DNA from: Roseimaritima ulvae
GTDB taxonomy: Bacteria; Planctomycetota; Planctomycetia; Pirellulales; Pirellulaceae
Direction of reading: 5' to 3'
NCBI RefSeq assembly: GCF_008065135.1
Contig: NZ_CP042914.1
Span: 8,103,404 to 8,167,403 of the forward strand
Length of the DNA stretch: 64,000 nt
Shown: positions 53,609 to 61,305 of the stretch, piece after piece
Layout: each line of letters begins with the position of its first letter
Numbering within the stretch: position 1 is the stretch's first letter
Program-made: the position numbers and the translations under genes
Notes under the pieces: model-generated
Seen by the model: only the letters and a program-made list of their open reading frames with translations
Databases searched by the model: none
What the model was told of the DNA's origin: nothing

Positions 53609-54874
53609 ATGAACAGATTTAAACGTTGTCTGCGGACGGTGGCAGGTGTGCTGGGCATGCTCTTGCCGGCACTGGACTCGACCCTGCTTGCTCAGCAGAT
53701 ACCGCTGGTTTACAGCGTGGAGCACAGCGGTGCGGACTTCCCCAAACCCGTGCTTCCGGACTTTGCTGAGTTGCCGGCGGTGCGTCCGTTGCCCGATCCG
53801 TTTGCATGGTCCGACGGCAGTGGGCGTTCGACAGAGTTCACCGATTGGGCGCGTCGTCGAGCCGAAATCAAGGCGGAAATCGAACGATACGGTATCGGCA
53901 CCAAGCCGCCGCGACCGGAAAAGCTGAGCGCAAGCTTCGACGGTCGCCGCTTGACCGTAACGGCTACCCAAAACGGTGAGACGTTGACGCTTACCGCCCG
54001 CGTTCATCTGCCCCAGGGCGAGGGCCCCTTCCCGGCCGTGATTGGGATCGGTTTTGGCAGCGGCAGTGGCAGCTTGCCTGGGGACATTTTCCGCAGTCGA
54101 AACGTCGCCACTATCGCTTTTGATTTCAACCAGGTGATGGCTCACCAGCAAACCCGCGGTTCGGAACCCATCAATCGACTGTATCCGGATCTGGAATACA
54201 TCGGGGCTTACAGCGCCTGGCCGTGGGGCATCAGCCGGATCATCGACGGTTTGGAAATCGTTGCTGAAGATCTGCCGATCGACCGGGAACGTCTGGCCGT
54301 GACGGGGTGTTCTTTCGCCGGCAAGATGGCGTTGTTTGCCGGCGCTTTGGATGAACGCATCGCCCTGACCATCGCTCAAGAATCCGGCGGCGGAGGCGCC
54401 GCGGCGTGGCGAGTTTCCGAAACGCTGGGCAAAGTTGAAACGCTGGGCAAGACCAGCCGCGCATGGTTTATCAAAGACATGTTCATGTTCTCCTCAGCCG
54501 TGGAAAAACTACCTTATGACCATCACGAACTGATGGCGTTGGTGGCCCCGCGAGCCCTGTTGGTGCTGGGCAATCCCGACTACAAGTGGCTGGCCGACGA
54601 GTCGGGATATGTGTCCTGTCGCGCCGCGCACGAAGTCTGGAAGACGTTTGGTGTCGCCGATCGTTTTGGGTTTTCGATCGTCGGTGGACATCAACACTGT
54701 CAGCTTCCCGACAGCCAGCGGCCGGAAGTCGAAGCCTTTGTTGACAAATTTCTGCTGGGAAAATCCGACGTGGATACCTCGGTTACCAAACATCCCTTCG
54801 CCGACCTGGATTATGAATCCTGGTACGACGGTTGGCTGACCGGAACGTCCACGTTTCCCAGTCAAACCGAATGA
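53609..54874 (+). CDS. CE15-type glucuronoyl esterase-like protein
   Basis: 421 residues from ATG 53609; the frame opens at 53336, but only here does a signal peptide begin (TVAGVLGMLLPALDSTLLAQQ). The alpha/beta-hydrolase nucleophile is Ser235 in VTGCSFAGKMALFAG, the CE15 GCSxxGK block, followed by ALTIAQESGGGGAAAWR, and the catalytic His in GHQHCQLP (His363). CE15 enzymes cut ester links between glucuronic acid and lignin alcohols. Classical members have Arg after the Ser (GCSR); here it is Phe, so the oxyanion-side contact differs and the substrate may not be methyl-glucuronate. Divergent from the CotH/PVC fusion. Confidence 0.82.
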   Translation: MNRFKRCLRTVAGVLGMLLPALDSTLLAQQIPLVYSVEHSGADFPKPVLPDFAELPAVRPLPDPFAWSDGSGRSTEFTDWARRRAEIKAEIERYGIGTKPPRPEKLSASFDGRRLTVTATQNGETLTLTARVHLPQGEGPFPAVIGIGFGSGSGSLPGDIFRSRNVATIAFDFNQVMAHQQTRGSEPINRLYPDLEYIGAYSAWPWGISRIIDGLEIVAEDLPIDRERLAVTGCSFAGKMALFAGALDERIALTIAQESGGGGAAAWRVSETLGKVETLGKTSRAWFIKDMFMFSSAVEKLPYDHHELMALVAPRALLVLGNPDYKWLADESGYVSCRAAHEVWKTFGVADRFGFSIVGGHQHCQLPDSQRPEVEAFVDKFLLGKSDVDTSVTKHPFADLDYESWYDGWLTGTSTFPSQTE

Positions 54875-54880
54875 TCTTTT

Positions 54881-54909
54881 GCCCCCAACGAGGCGAGCTC
54901 GTCGGGGGC
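54881..54909. terminator. Stem-loop between convergent genes
   Basis: GCCCCCAACGAG (54881) and CTCGTCGGGGGC form a 12-bp stem with one mismatch and a 5-nt loop. It lies just after the CE15 stop and before the DUF4198 stop. No T-run follows on either strand, so it is an imperfect terminator candidate. Confidence 0.55.
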
Positions 54910-54956
54910 GGGATGCTACGGGTCACACGGCCCGGGGGACCATGCTACGGGTTGGC

Positions 54957-55763
54957 CTACTGCGGCAGGACTTCTAGGGTTACGGCGTAGCTCATGCGGC
55001 GCTGCGTGGCCTCTTTGATCTCCGTGTGCTCGTCTTGGACGCTGGTCTCGAACCAGTACATCCCGGCTTCCGGCCAGGTGACGGTGAACTCGCCATTGCT
55101 GTTGGTGGTCAGCGTCTTGGCGTCATGGGCGTCGCGGTAACGGGTGTCGCCGCGAATCAATTCGATCTCCAAACCTTCAGCGGGTTGGCCGTTGACCAAC
55201 AAACGGAAGGTGGCCTTTTCACCGGCGTAGAGGTCGTTGGGATGAGTCAGCGGGACCAGTTCAATGCCTTTGCCGGTCGGCTTTAGAGCCGTGTCGTTGG
55301 GTTGGCCGTTGGTGACAAAGGTTTCGATACGGCCGTAGCTTTCGGTGACCTTCAAATTCTCAGCGCCAGCGGGAACTTCATCGGCAAGGTTCGCCGCGGT
55401 GCCGCGGAAGCGACGACGCTCGCCATTCTCGGTCCAACTGGCGAACAAGCCATGATTGACCACAGCCACGCGGTAGGTGCCGGTTTGCTGCAGCGAGAAA
55501 TCAAACACGCTGCGGTATTTGCCGAGGGCTTGGTTCTGCGCCTCGGCCTCCGAGCCATCCGGTGCCGTGATCACCAGATTGTCCAACCGCAGCGGATGGT
55601 GATTGAAGTAGAACAGGTCGTTGGAAACCGCGGCGTCGACCGTGACCCAGGGTTCGGCGCCTGACAGCACGGTCTGCGAAGGACGCAGCCAAACCCGGTG
55701 CGCTTGGGCGGACGAACAACACAGGGCCGCCAACAAGGCGGGGATGATCAGAAAACGCGACAT
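54957..55763 (-). CDS. DUF4198 (NikM-like) periplasmic protein
   Basis: 268 residues, AGGAT ribosome site 8 bases upstream. The signal peptide MSRFLIIPALLAALCCSSAQA is followed directly by HRVWLRPSQTVLSGAEPWVT, the N-terminal His typical of DUF4198. A two-domain Ig-like fold follows: AVSNDLFYFNHHPL, then KATFRLLVNGQPAEGLEIEL and GEFTVTWPEAGMYWFETSVQ. The family is usually found near TonB receptors or metal transporters and is thought to bind metal or help import. Here it lies 253 bp downstream of the PepSY-DUF2271 pair, separated by a family C repeat. Confidence 0.85.
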   Translation of the reverse strand: MSRFLIIPALLAALCCSSAQAHRVWLRPSQTVLSGAEPWVTVDAAVSNDLFYFNHHPLRLDNLVITAPDGSEAEAQNQALGKYRSVFDFSLQQTGTYRVAVVNHGLFASWTENGERRRFRGTAANLADEVPAGAENLKVTESYGRIETFVTNGQPNDTALKPTGKGIELVPLTHPNDLYAGEKATFRLLVNGQPAEGLEIELIRGDTRYRDAHDAKTLTTNSNGEFTVTWPEAGMYWFETSVQDEHTEIKEATQRRMSYAVTLEVLPQ

Positions 55764-55819
55764 CGGCTAGATCCTACTAAAAAGGGAGAACTGAAATATT
55801 GAACTTCGGTGCGTCATGC

Positions 55820-55981
55820 TTCACCCTCCTTTTTAAGGAGGGTCGAGTCTTAGCGAGGGGAGGTTTTTATAGTTTTTGCAGCGGCGCGGTCGCCCTCTCT
55901 TCGCTGACGCTCGACTCTCCCAGAGGGAGAGTGAAGTGAATCCGTCATTAATACACTTCACGTCCCGGAGGGAGGATGAAG
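55820..55981. repeat. Family C element, inverted copy
   Basis: CACCCTCCTTTTTAAGGAGG at one end and CGTCCCGGAGGGAGGATG at the other, with CTCTCCCAGAGGGAGAGTG inside. It is the reverse complement of most of 40455-40612. It fills the gap between DUF4198 and DUF2271 and may insulate or attenuate transcription. Confidence 0.8.
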
Positions 55982-56016
55982 AGGGGCCAGCATGTATTGA
56001 TGTGACGTCCCCCAAA

Positions 56017-56583
56017 CTATGGCGTCAGGGTGATCGAGATTTTGCCCAGTTCGGACTTGCCTTCGACGGCGTGCGTTTGCGGCTGGTCGAGGGGCCAGGT
56101 GAAGGGGATTTGCAACATTTCCCGGCCGCCGACTTCACGTGCAGCTTCGATCACGAAGTCGTATTTGCCGGGCGGCAATTTGGCCAGCCGCGGGTCGTCG
56201 CTGGATAGTTTGACGGTATGTTGCCCCGGCGGACGCGTGGCGGCGGAGACCCCGTCGACGGGCATTTGCAACGAGCGACCACTGCGCCGCCACCACTGCC
56301 GCAGGTCCGGCAACCACTTGGTGCCCTCGCCTTCGCGGGAACCGGTCAACTGGTACCAGACCGCGAGGTTGGCGACGACCTTGCGATCCTGATCGGCGAT
56401 CCACATGGCCACGTACGGGCGATGGTACTCCGATACGTTTAAGCGAGGGATCTCGACTTTGGCCTCCAACTGCGTGGCGGGCTCGGCAGCATGCAAGCCG
56501 CCGCCAACACCGAGATTCAATTGCCACAGGCCACAGGCCAACAGCACACCAAGGCAGACGGATTTTTTCTTCATGGTTGTCAT
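56017..56583 (-). CDS. DUF2271 periplasmic protein
   Basis: 188 residues from ATG 56583 (MTTMKKK; an ATG at 56574 is also possible), beginning 3 bases after the PepSY stop, so translationally coupled. After the signal peptide (LGVLLACGLWQLNLGVGGGLHA) the domain reads KVEIPRLNVSEYHRPYVAMW, DRKVVANLAVWYQ, WLPDLRQWWRRSG and GKYDFVIEAAREVGGREMLQ, the DUF2271 pattern with its conserved Tyr/Trp and RPYVAxWI block. The family sits in iron-regulated clusters with PepSY and DUF4198 in many Gram-negatives. The exact role is unknown. Confidence 0.87.
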   Translation of the reverse strand: MTTMKKKSVCLGVLLACGLWQLNLGVGGGLHAAEPATQLEAKVEIPRLNVSEYHRPYVAMWIADQDRKVVANLAVWYQLTGSREGEGTKWLPDLRQWWRRSGRSLQMPVDGVSAATRPPGQHTVKLSSDDPRLAKLPPGKYDFVIEAAREVGGREMLQIPFTWPLDQPQTHAVEGKSELGKISITLTP

Positions 56584-56585
56584 TT

Positions 56586-57335
56586 TCAGTGAATAAAGAG
56601 GATTAACAAAATCCAGGGAGCGATCAGACCGATGGCGACCAGCGGCCAGGTCAGGATGCGGCGTTTGGCGCGTTCGTATAACAACAACAGACCGGTCACA
56701 CAAAACACCAAGGTGGCGACCGAAAACACATCCAAGAACCAGCTCCAGGCCGTCCCCGTATGCCGCCCTTTGTGCAGGTCATTCAGGTACGCGATCACGC
56801 CGCGCGTCGTCGACTCGAACTCCACCATCCCGTTTCCCAAGTCGATCGCCAACCACGCGTCGGCTCCGGGTCCCGGCATCGACAGATAGATCTCATCCTC
56901 GCTGCGTTCGACCGTGGCCTTGCGGACTGACCGAGAAAATTCCTTGCTCAACCAAGCGGTCACTTCGTCGGGCAGCGGCGTGCTGCTGGAATCCTGCGAT
57001 GACTCCACACCGCGGGGCTGGTGACACAACTGCAGCAGCTGCGGCGGCAGTTGTCCGCTGCGGGTTTCGACAACCGGTTCGGTTTCGATCTGACCGGCGT
57101 GGTTCAAGGTGATACCGGTAATCGCAAACAGAATCATGCCCACCAGGGCAACGGCCGAACTCATCCAGTGCGAATGGATCAGGAACCGCAGCCAGAGACC
57201 GCGTCGTTTGCGTTTGCGAGCGGCGTCGCCTGTACGAGCCGCATCGCCAGAACGGGCCGCATCGTCTGTACGAACTGCGTCGCTCGGGCGTGACGCTTCG
57301 ACCAGGCGAACCGAGGAATTACCGGATGAAACCAT
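56586..57335 (-). CDS. PepSY-associated membrane protein
   Basis: 249 residues from ATG 57335, 5 bases after the DUF1559 stop. The first ~40 residues carry a tandem of DAAR units (DDAARSGDAARTGDAARKRK). Then HSHWMSSAVALVGMILFAITGITLNH is the first PepSY_TM helix with its conserved His and the ITGxxLNH motif. A periplasmic PepSY-like part (YLSMPGPGADAWLAIDLGNG, YLNDLHKGRHTGTAWSW) and two more helices (FSVATLVFCVTGLLLLYERA, WPLVAIGLIAPWILLILFI) follow. The LNDLHKGRHTG segment is a hallmark. Related proteins reduce siderophores or bind heme/flavin. Confidence 0.9.
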   Translation of the reverse strand: MVSSGNSSVRLVEASRPSDAVRTDDAARSGDAARTGDAARKRKRRGLWLRFLIHSHWMSSAVALVGMILFAITGITLNHAGQIETEPVVETRSGQLPPQLLQLCHQPRGVESSQDSSSTPLPDEVTAWLSKEFSRSVRKATVERSEDEIYLSMPGPGADAWLAIDLGNGMVEFESTTRGVIAYLNDLHKGRHTGTAWSWFLDVFSVATLVFCVTGLLLLYERAKRRILTWPLVAIGLIAPWILLILFIH

Positions 57336-57340
57336 AAAAA

Positions 57341-58411
57341 CTATTCCGAGGAAACGGTTTTGACCTCGCCGCCACTGCGCGTCCAGCTGGCGTGCCAGAC
57401 GTTGCGATCGATCGTGTCGGCCACGCCGCGGACACTGCCGTCGCACAGCAACACCTTGACGGTGCCGGGGTGGTAGCTGCGGGCGGCAGTCATTTTGGAA
57501 GAACCCAGTTGCAGGTCGGGGATTTCACTGTTGGGGGTCAGGCGGCCGTTGATCAGCGGTCCGTTGGGTACGCTGCCCCGCAACCAGTAATGATTGCGGT
57601 CGCCCGTCCAACCGGTGATCGTGGCCTGCACGGTGGCAATGTCACCGGCGTCGGCAGCCGCCCCGATGGTGTTGTCGACCGTACTGGCATAGGCGCGGTA
57701 TTGAAGCGGGTCCTGCAGCGGAGTGGGCGAAGACACCGAGCCACCGATGCCCATCGTGGTTTCCGCAAAGGCGATCGTGTTGCTGGTCCCGTCGGTGATG
57801 TCGCGGAGCTTGGTTTTGGCATTCACCCAGCAGAGACCATCCGAAGGGGTGCCGGTACCGGGATGGAAAACGCCATCCAAACCGCTGCCCATGTTCATGC
57901 CATAGCTGGTACCGGCGATTTCGGTGGTTGCACCGGAGGGCATGGTCATCAAATGAATGTCCGCACCCACATCGCTGGGGCATTCAAAAATCGGCACCTG
58001 CGTGGCCGCCGCCTGCCGCAGTTCGACCGGCAAATCCGCCAGTGCTGGATGTCCCATGTAGACGCCAAAGTCGACCAAGTCCTGCAGATTCTTCTGCTCC
58101 ATGAACGGCAACAACTTGGCGTGCGGCGAAAAATCGCTGGGGTACCCGCCGGGGTAGGAATAGCCGTTGTTGGGCATCGATTCGCTGTAGGTGCTGGCAT
58201 AATTGTGCAAAGCCAACCCGATCTGCTTGAGATTATTGCCACACTGCATCCGCCGAGCGGCTTCGCGAGCGGCCTGCACGGCGGGCAATAACAAACCGAC
58301 CAAGACCCCGATGATGGCGATCACCACCAATAATTCGACCAGCGTAAAACCGGCACGACGCCGCGACACCACTCGCCGGGACACCAACACCCATTCACGA
58401 TTTAGCGACAT
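57341..58411 (-). CDS. DUF1559 protein with prepilin-type leader
   Basis: 356 residues. The leader RRRAGFTLVELLVVIAIIGVLVGLLLP is a complete type IV prepilin signal (Gly-Phe-Thr-Leu-Val-Glu). It is followed by AVQAAREAARRMQCGNNLKQIGLALHNY and the core with DGTSNTIAFAET and the C-terminal KVLLCDGSVRGVADTIDRN. It should be cleaved by a prepilin peptidase and may assemble as a pseudopilin-like fibre. It is first of a probable operon with PepSY and DUF2271 (gaps 5 and 3 bases), which links this one DUF1559 member to an iron-type locus. The Fur-like site lies 159 bp upstream. Confidence 0.93.
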   Translation of the reverse strand: MSLNREWVLVSRRVVSRRRAGFTLVELLVVIAIIGVLVGLLLPAVQAAREAARRMQCGNNLKQIGLALHNYASTYSESMPNNGYSYPGGYPSDFSPHAKLLPFMEQKNLQDLVDFGVYMGHPALADLPVELRQAAATQVPIFECPSDVGADIHLMTMPSGATTEIAGTSYGMNMGSGLDGVFHPGTGTPSDGLCWVNAKTKLRDITDGTSNTIAFAETTMGIGGSVSSPTPLQDPLQYRAYASTVDNTIGAAADAGDIATVQATITGWTGDRNHYWLRGSVPNGPLINGRLTPNSEIPDLQLGSSKMTAARSYHPGTVKVLLCDGSVRGVADTIDRNVWHASWTRSGGEVKTVSSE

Positions 58412-58834
58412 AACACTCTCTCTTTCTTGCTAGGACCAATCCGTTGAGGAAAACCGACCCGGACATCCCCACACTCCACCAACTGAGTGGTAGTGGGTCT
58501 CCGGTGTCTCCATCGAACTTGGCTGGCTAGAGCGGAAAGAGCTCGTGGCTTGCTGCGTTGGGGGGACCTGATATTGAGAATCAGTTGCACCAAGGGTAAC
58601 CGTCCGGATTACGGGTGCAAGGGGCGCGGGCGCTGATTTGCGATTTTCTCGGCGGTTTCTCGGGGCGCCGGCGAAGGCGGGCCCTGAGATGGTGGAAGCG
58701 TCGCCGGCAGCGACGAAAAATCCGCCGCCGCTCGCCAAATCCTTGGCGATTCTGCCCGACTACCCTGCCCCCGAGGTTGGGCGCGGCCAGCAACCCCGTG
58801 ACGGACCGGCCGACGACCGATGGCAACGGCCCGC
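58412..58834. other. Leader and promoter region of the DUF1559-PepSY-DUF2271 operon
   Basis: A 423-bp stretch. It contains the Fur-box-like palindrome at 58570-58590 (annotated separately). From about 58610 to 58834 the sequence is GC-rich with many short frames on both strands but none with coding character. No other element was recognised. Confidence 0.5.
58570..58590 (-). promoter_or_regulatory. Fur-box-like palindrome
   Basis: The 21 bases centred on TTGAGAATCAGTT match the classical 21-bp Fur consensus (TGATAATGATAATCATTATC plus A) at 16 of 21 positions by eye. It lies 159 bp upstream of the DUF1559 start, in a gap with no other gene. Iron repression by Fur is the natural reading because the operon holds PepSY and DUF2271 genes. 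The promoter boxes could not be fixed. Confidence 0.6.
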
Positions 58835-59092
58835 TCAGTTTGCTGACGGCTGCGGGCAGTCAAGGTTTTGTTCGAGCTCTTCCGCTCGGCGGCGCTGCAG
58901 GATCTGCTGCATCACCTCCAGCTCGGTGTAGTACATCGCGCTGGGATCGATGCCTTGTTCATCCAGCCACTGCAGGTGCTCGCGCATCGCGGGCTGCTGG
59001 GCGTGACGCGGCAACACGACCAGCCAGACCAGGGCGATGCCGCAGACCCACAGCAACAGCAGCAGCTTGTTCTTGCCAGGGATCTTGCTCAC
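58835..59092 (-). CDS. Small single-pass membrane protein
   Basis: 85 residues with one N-terminal helix ([19 protein letters not shown]) and a charged helical tail ([20 protein letters not shown] ... [11 protein letters not shown]). The start overlaps the transporter stop by 4 bases (ATGA), so translation is coupled. No family was recognised. It may be an accessory subunit of the YeiH-type transporter. Confidence 0.75.
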   Translation of the reverse strand: MSKIPGKNKLLLLLWVCGIALVWLVVLPRHAQQPAMREHLQWLDEQGIDPSAMYYTELEVMQQILQRRRAEELEQNLDCPQPSAN

Positions 59093-60528
59093 GGCGCAAT
59101 CGCTTCGGCAAATACGATCTTGAACATCAGATACGCGACCGCCAGGGTGAGCACGAGATTCAGGGATTGACCGCAGACGTACAGCAGCAGCGGCTTGCCA
59201 CCTTTTAACTGCGGCAGCAATTCGCGGAAATTCGTTTCCAACCCGATGCTAACAAACGCCAGACAGAAAAACCAACCTCGTAGCGTCTTGGACGAACCCT
59301 GGATCGTGGCGTCGACCAGTTCGGGGCCGGCGGTGAGGTTCGCATACAGCAGCGAGAACACCACCGACATGGTGACAAAGCCCAGCACAAACTTGGGGAA
59401 CCGGTACCAGATTTCGCTGATCCCCAAACGGGGTCCTCGCGGATCGCGTTCGACAAACGTGACCCAATAGATGGCCACACAAAAGGCGGTGATGCCGATC
59501 AAGATGTTCTGAATCATCTTGACCGTGGCCGCCACTTCCAAGGCCTCGTCGCCCAACACGGCTCCGGCCGCCGCCACGGCCCCGGTCGAATCGATTGTAC
59601 CGCCCAGCCAGGCGCCGCCCAGAATCGGGTCCATCCCAACGGCTTTGATGATCGCCGGCAAGACCACCATCATGATCACCGTAAAGCCCAGCGACAGGCC
59701 GATCGACAGCGACAACTCTTCCTTCTTCGCGCGACAAGCCGCCGCGGTGGCGATCGCCGCCGAAACCCCGCACACCGACATATCGGCTGAGATCACCATA
59801 TTTAATGACTTGGAACGAATCCCCAACACCTTCTGACCAAACAGATACGTCGTGATCAGCACCACCGGGGTCACAAACCAAGCCACGAACACGCCGGGCA
59901 GCCCCAACGCCAACAACCGACTCATCAACACCTCCGCGCCCAACAACACCAAACCCGTCTTAATGAAAAACTCGGTCAGGATCGCCGGACGCAGGATCTG
60001 CGGCGTGCCCACGGTATTGCTGATGATCAGACCCAGCAGCAACGCCCACAGCGCGTACTCCAGGTTATACGCTTTCACGACCTCCTGACCGGCCAACACA
60101 TACGCCACGGTGGCCAGCATAAACACGCCGGGAAAAGCCATCAGAAAGCCGCCGGCCGGTTTGCCGCGCAGCGCCATCGCGGCCGCGAACACGCCGCCGA
60201 TGATCACAAACACGCCCACGATTCCGACCAGTTTGGGTTGCAGGGCGTCCCACGGGTTGTGACTCCAACCACCGGGCTTAGCCACATAGCCTTTCAACGG
60301 ACTGACCACCTCCACGGCTTCTCCCGCCGCGATGGCGGTGGCTAATTCCGCGGGCTGAAACCACCACACCGCCGCAAACGAAGCGGCCAATAGGAAGGCT
60401 CCGCACCAGATCGCCCACCAGTCTTCGCTGGTTCGCATGTCGCGCCAGAGCCCAGGTCGCGGGGGCGGGGTAACCGATGGGGGAGACGTTGAGGTGGCGG
60501 GAGACGGGTGTTCGGTGGGTGTGGTCAT
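59089..60528 (-). CDS. YeiH/UPF0324-family membrane transporter
   Basis: 479 residues with about 12 hydrophobic segments. The family core includes [58 protein letters not shown], the conserved [19 protein letters not shown] and [11 protein letters not shown]. YeiH-type proteins are annotated as putative sulfate exporters, on limited evidence. A ~75-residue N-terminal extension (Pro/Ser/Thr-rich, one extra helix, then a soluble segment [19 protein letters not shown]) is unusual. It is on the same strand as the MarR gene, separated by a polypurine repeat tract. Confidence 0.88.
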   Translation of the reverse strand: MTTPTEHPSPATSTSPPSVTPPPRPGLWRDMRTSEDWWAIWCGAFLLAASFAAVWWFQPAELATAIAAGEAVEVVSPLKGYVAKPGGWSHNPWDALQPKLVGIVGVFVIIGGVFAAAMALRGKPAGGFLMAFPGVFMLATVAYVLAGQEVVKAYNLEYALWALLLGLIISNTVGTPQILRPAILTEFFIKTGLVLLGAEVLMSRLLALGLPGVFVAWFVTPVVLITTYLFGQKVLGIRSKSLNMVISADMSVCGVSAAIATAAACRAKKEELSLSIGLSLGFTVIMMVVLPAIIKAVGMDPILGGAWLGGTIDSTGAVAAAGAVLGDEALEVAATVKMIQNILIGITAFCVAIYWVTFVERDPRGPRLGISEIWYRFPKFVLGFVTMSVVFSLLYANLTAGPELVDATIQGSSKTLRGWFFCLAFVSIGLETNFRELLPQLKGGKPLLLYVCGQSLNLVLTLAVAYLMFKIVFAEAIAP

Positions 60529-60594
60529 GGGAGGTGGGAGAGGGGGAGAGTGGGAGAGTGGGAGAGTGGGAGAGGGGGAGAGGGGGAGAGGGGG
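60529..60594. repeat. Polypurine tandem repeat (GGGAGAGT-type)
   Basis: About eight units of GGGAGAGT or GGGAGAGG in a row, all purine except T. It lies between the YeiH start and the MarR stop. On the transcribed minus strand it is pyrimidine-rich. Such tracts slip easily and may form triplex DNA, so spacing between the two genes could vary between strains. Confidence 0.9.
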
Positions 60595-61152
60595 TTAGAG
60601 GCCGGAGCTGGTGAGCGATTCGTCGCGGCCGTCGACTTCGGACTCGGTTAAGGATTGCCGGACGATCTGCAGCAAGCGGATCAGCTCTTGCTGGTCCTTT
60701 TTTCGCAACCCCGACATGATTTCGTGCTCGAGTTTGCGGAGCGGATCAACGGTCGGACTGACCAGCTTGCGGCCGGCTTTGGTGATCGCGATATACACGG
60801 TCCGGCGGTCCGTTTCGCTGCGCGTGCGCGTCACCAGGCCACGTTTCAACAACCGATCGACCATCGCCGTCACGCCGGGCACGATCTGCACCAACCGCTC
60901 GCCGATCTCGCCACAGGTCAACGGACGATCTTCCATATCCAACATCCGCAACACGTTGTACTGCGGCAGCGTCAGATCAAATTGCCGAAAGAAGCGACGC
61001 AGCCGGGTGTCCAGCTGATCGCCCGTGCGGAGCACACTCAACACCGCCTCCTGGGCGGTACCGGCGAAAGGTTGGCAACGATGCAACTCCTGGTAAAGGC
61101 TGTTGCTATTGCTGTCCGTGTTGCGGGGGCTTGAATTTTTGGAGCGGTTCAT
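60595..61152 (-). CDS. MarR-family transcriptional regulator
   Basis: 185 residues from ATG 61152 (a GTG three bases earlier is in frame). The winged helix is clear: LTLPQYNVLRMLDMEDRPLT, then CGEIGERLVQIVPGVTAMVD, then RLLKRGLVTRTRSETDRRTV with the wing Asp-Arg and YIAITKAGRKL. A ~30-residue Ser/Asn-rich tail precedes it. It may repress itself and the divergent FAD/NAD(P)-binding gene via the palindrome at 61213-61246, and perhaps the downstream YeiH gene. Confidence 0.93.
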   Translation of the reverse strand: MNRSKNSSPRNTDSNSNSLYQELHRCQPFAGTAQEAVLSVLRTGDQLDTRLRRFFRQFDLTLPQYNVLRMLDMEDRPLTCGEIGERLVQIVPGVTAMVDRLLKRGLVTRTRSETDRRTVYIAITKAGRKLVSPTVDPLRKLEHEIMSGLRKKDQQELIRLLQIVRQSLTESEVDGRDESLTSSGL

Positions 61153-61186
61153 CACGTGCGGTCCGGCGATACGGGCCCAAAAGGAA

Positions 61187-61246
61187 TTGACAAAAAATAC
61201 TTTAACCTTAAACTATTTGCCGTTCAAGTAACGAACTATCAAATAG
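61187..61246 (+). promoter_or_regulatory. Promoter and palindromic operator between MarR and FAD/NAD(P)-binding genes
   Basis: -35 TTGACA (61187-61192), 16-bp spacer, -10 TAAACT (61209-61214). An imperfect long palindrome starts inside the -10: outer arms CTATTTG (61213-61219) and CAAATAG (61240-61246), inner GTTC and GAAC. This is the right size and place for a MarR dimer pair. Confidence 0.65.
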
Positions 61247-61305
61247 CTGGCGGGGTGCGCAACCGTCGCTCGCCCGTCGATGACCGACAGCATGAGGAAC
61301 ACACG

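Noticed and set aside
58570-58590. Reading the Fur-like palindrome as a terminator
   Set aside because: The stem is AT-rich and weak, no T-run follows and it lies upstream of an operon, not after a gene.
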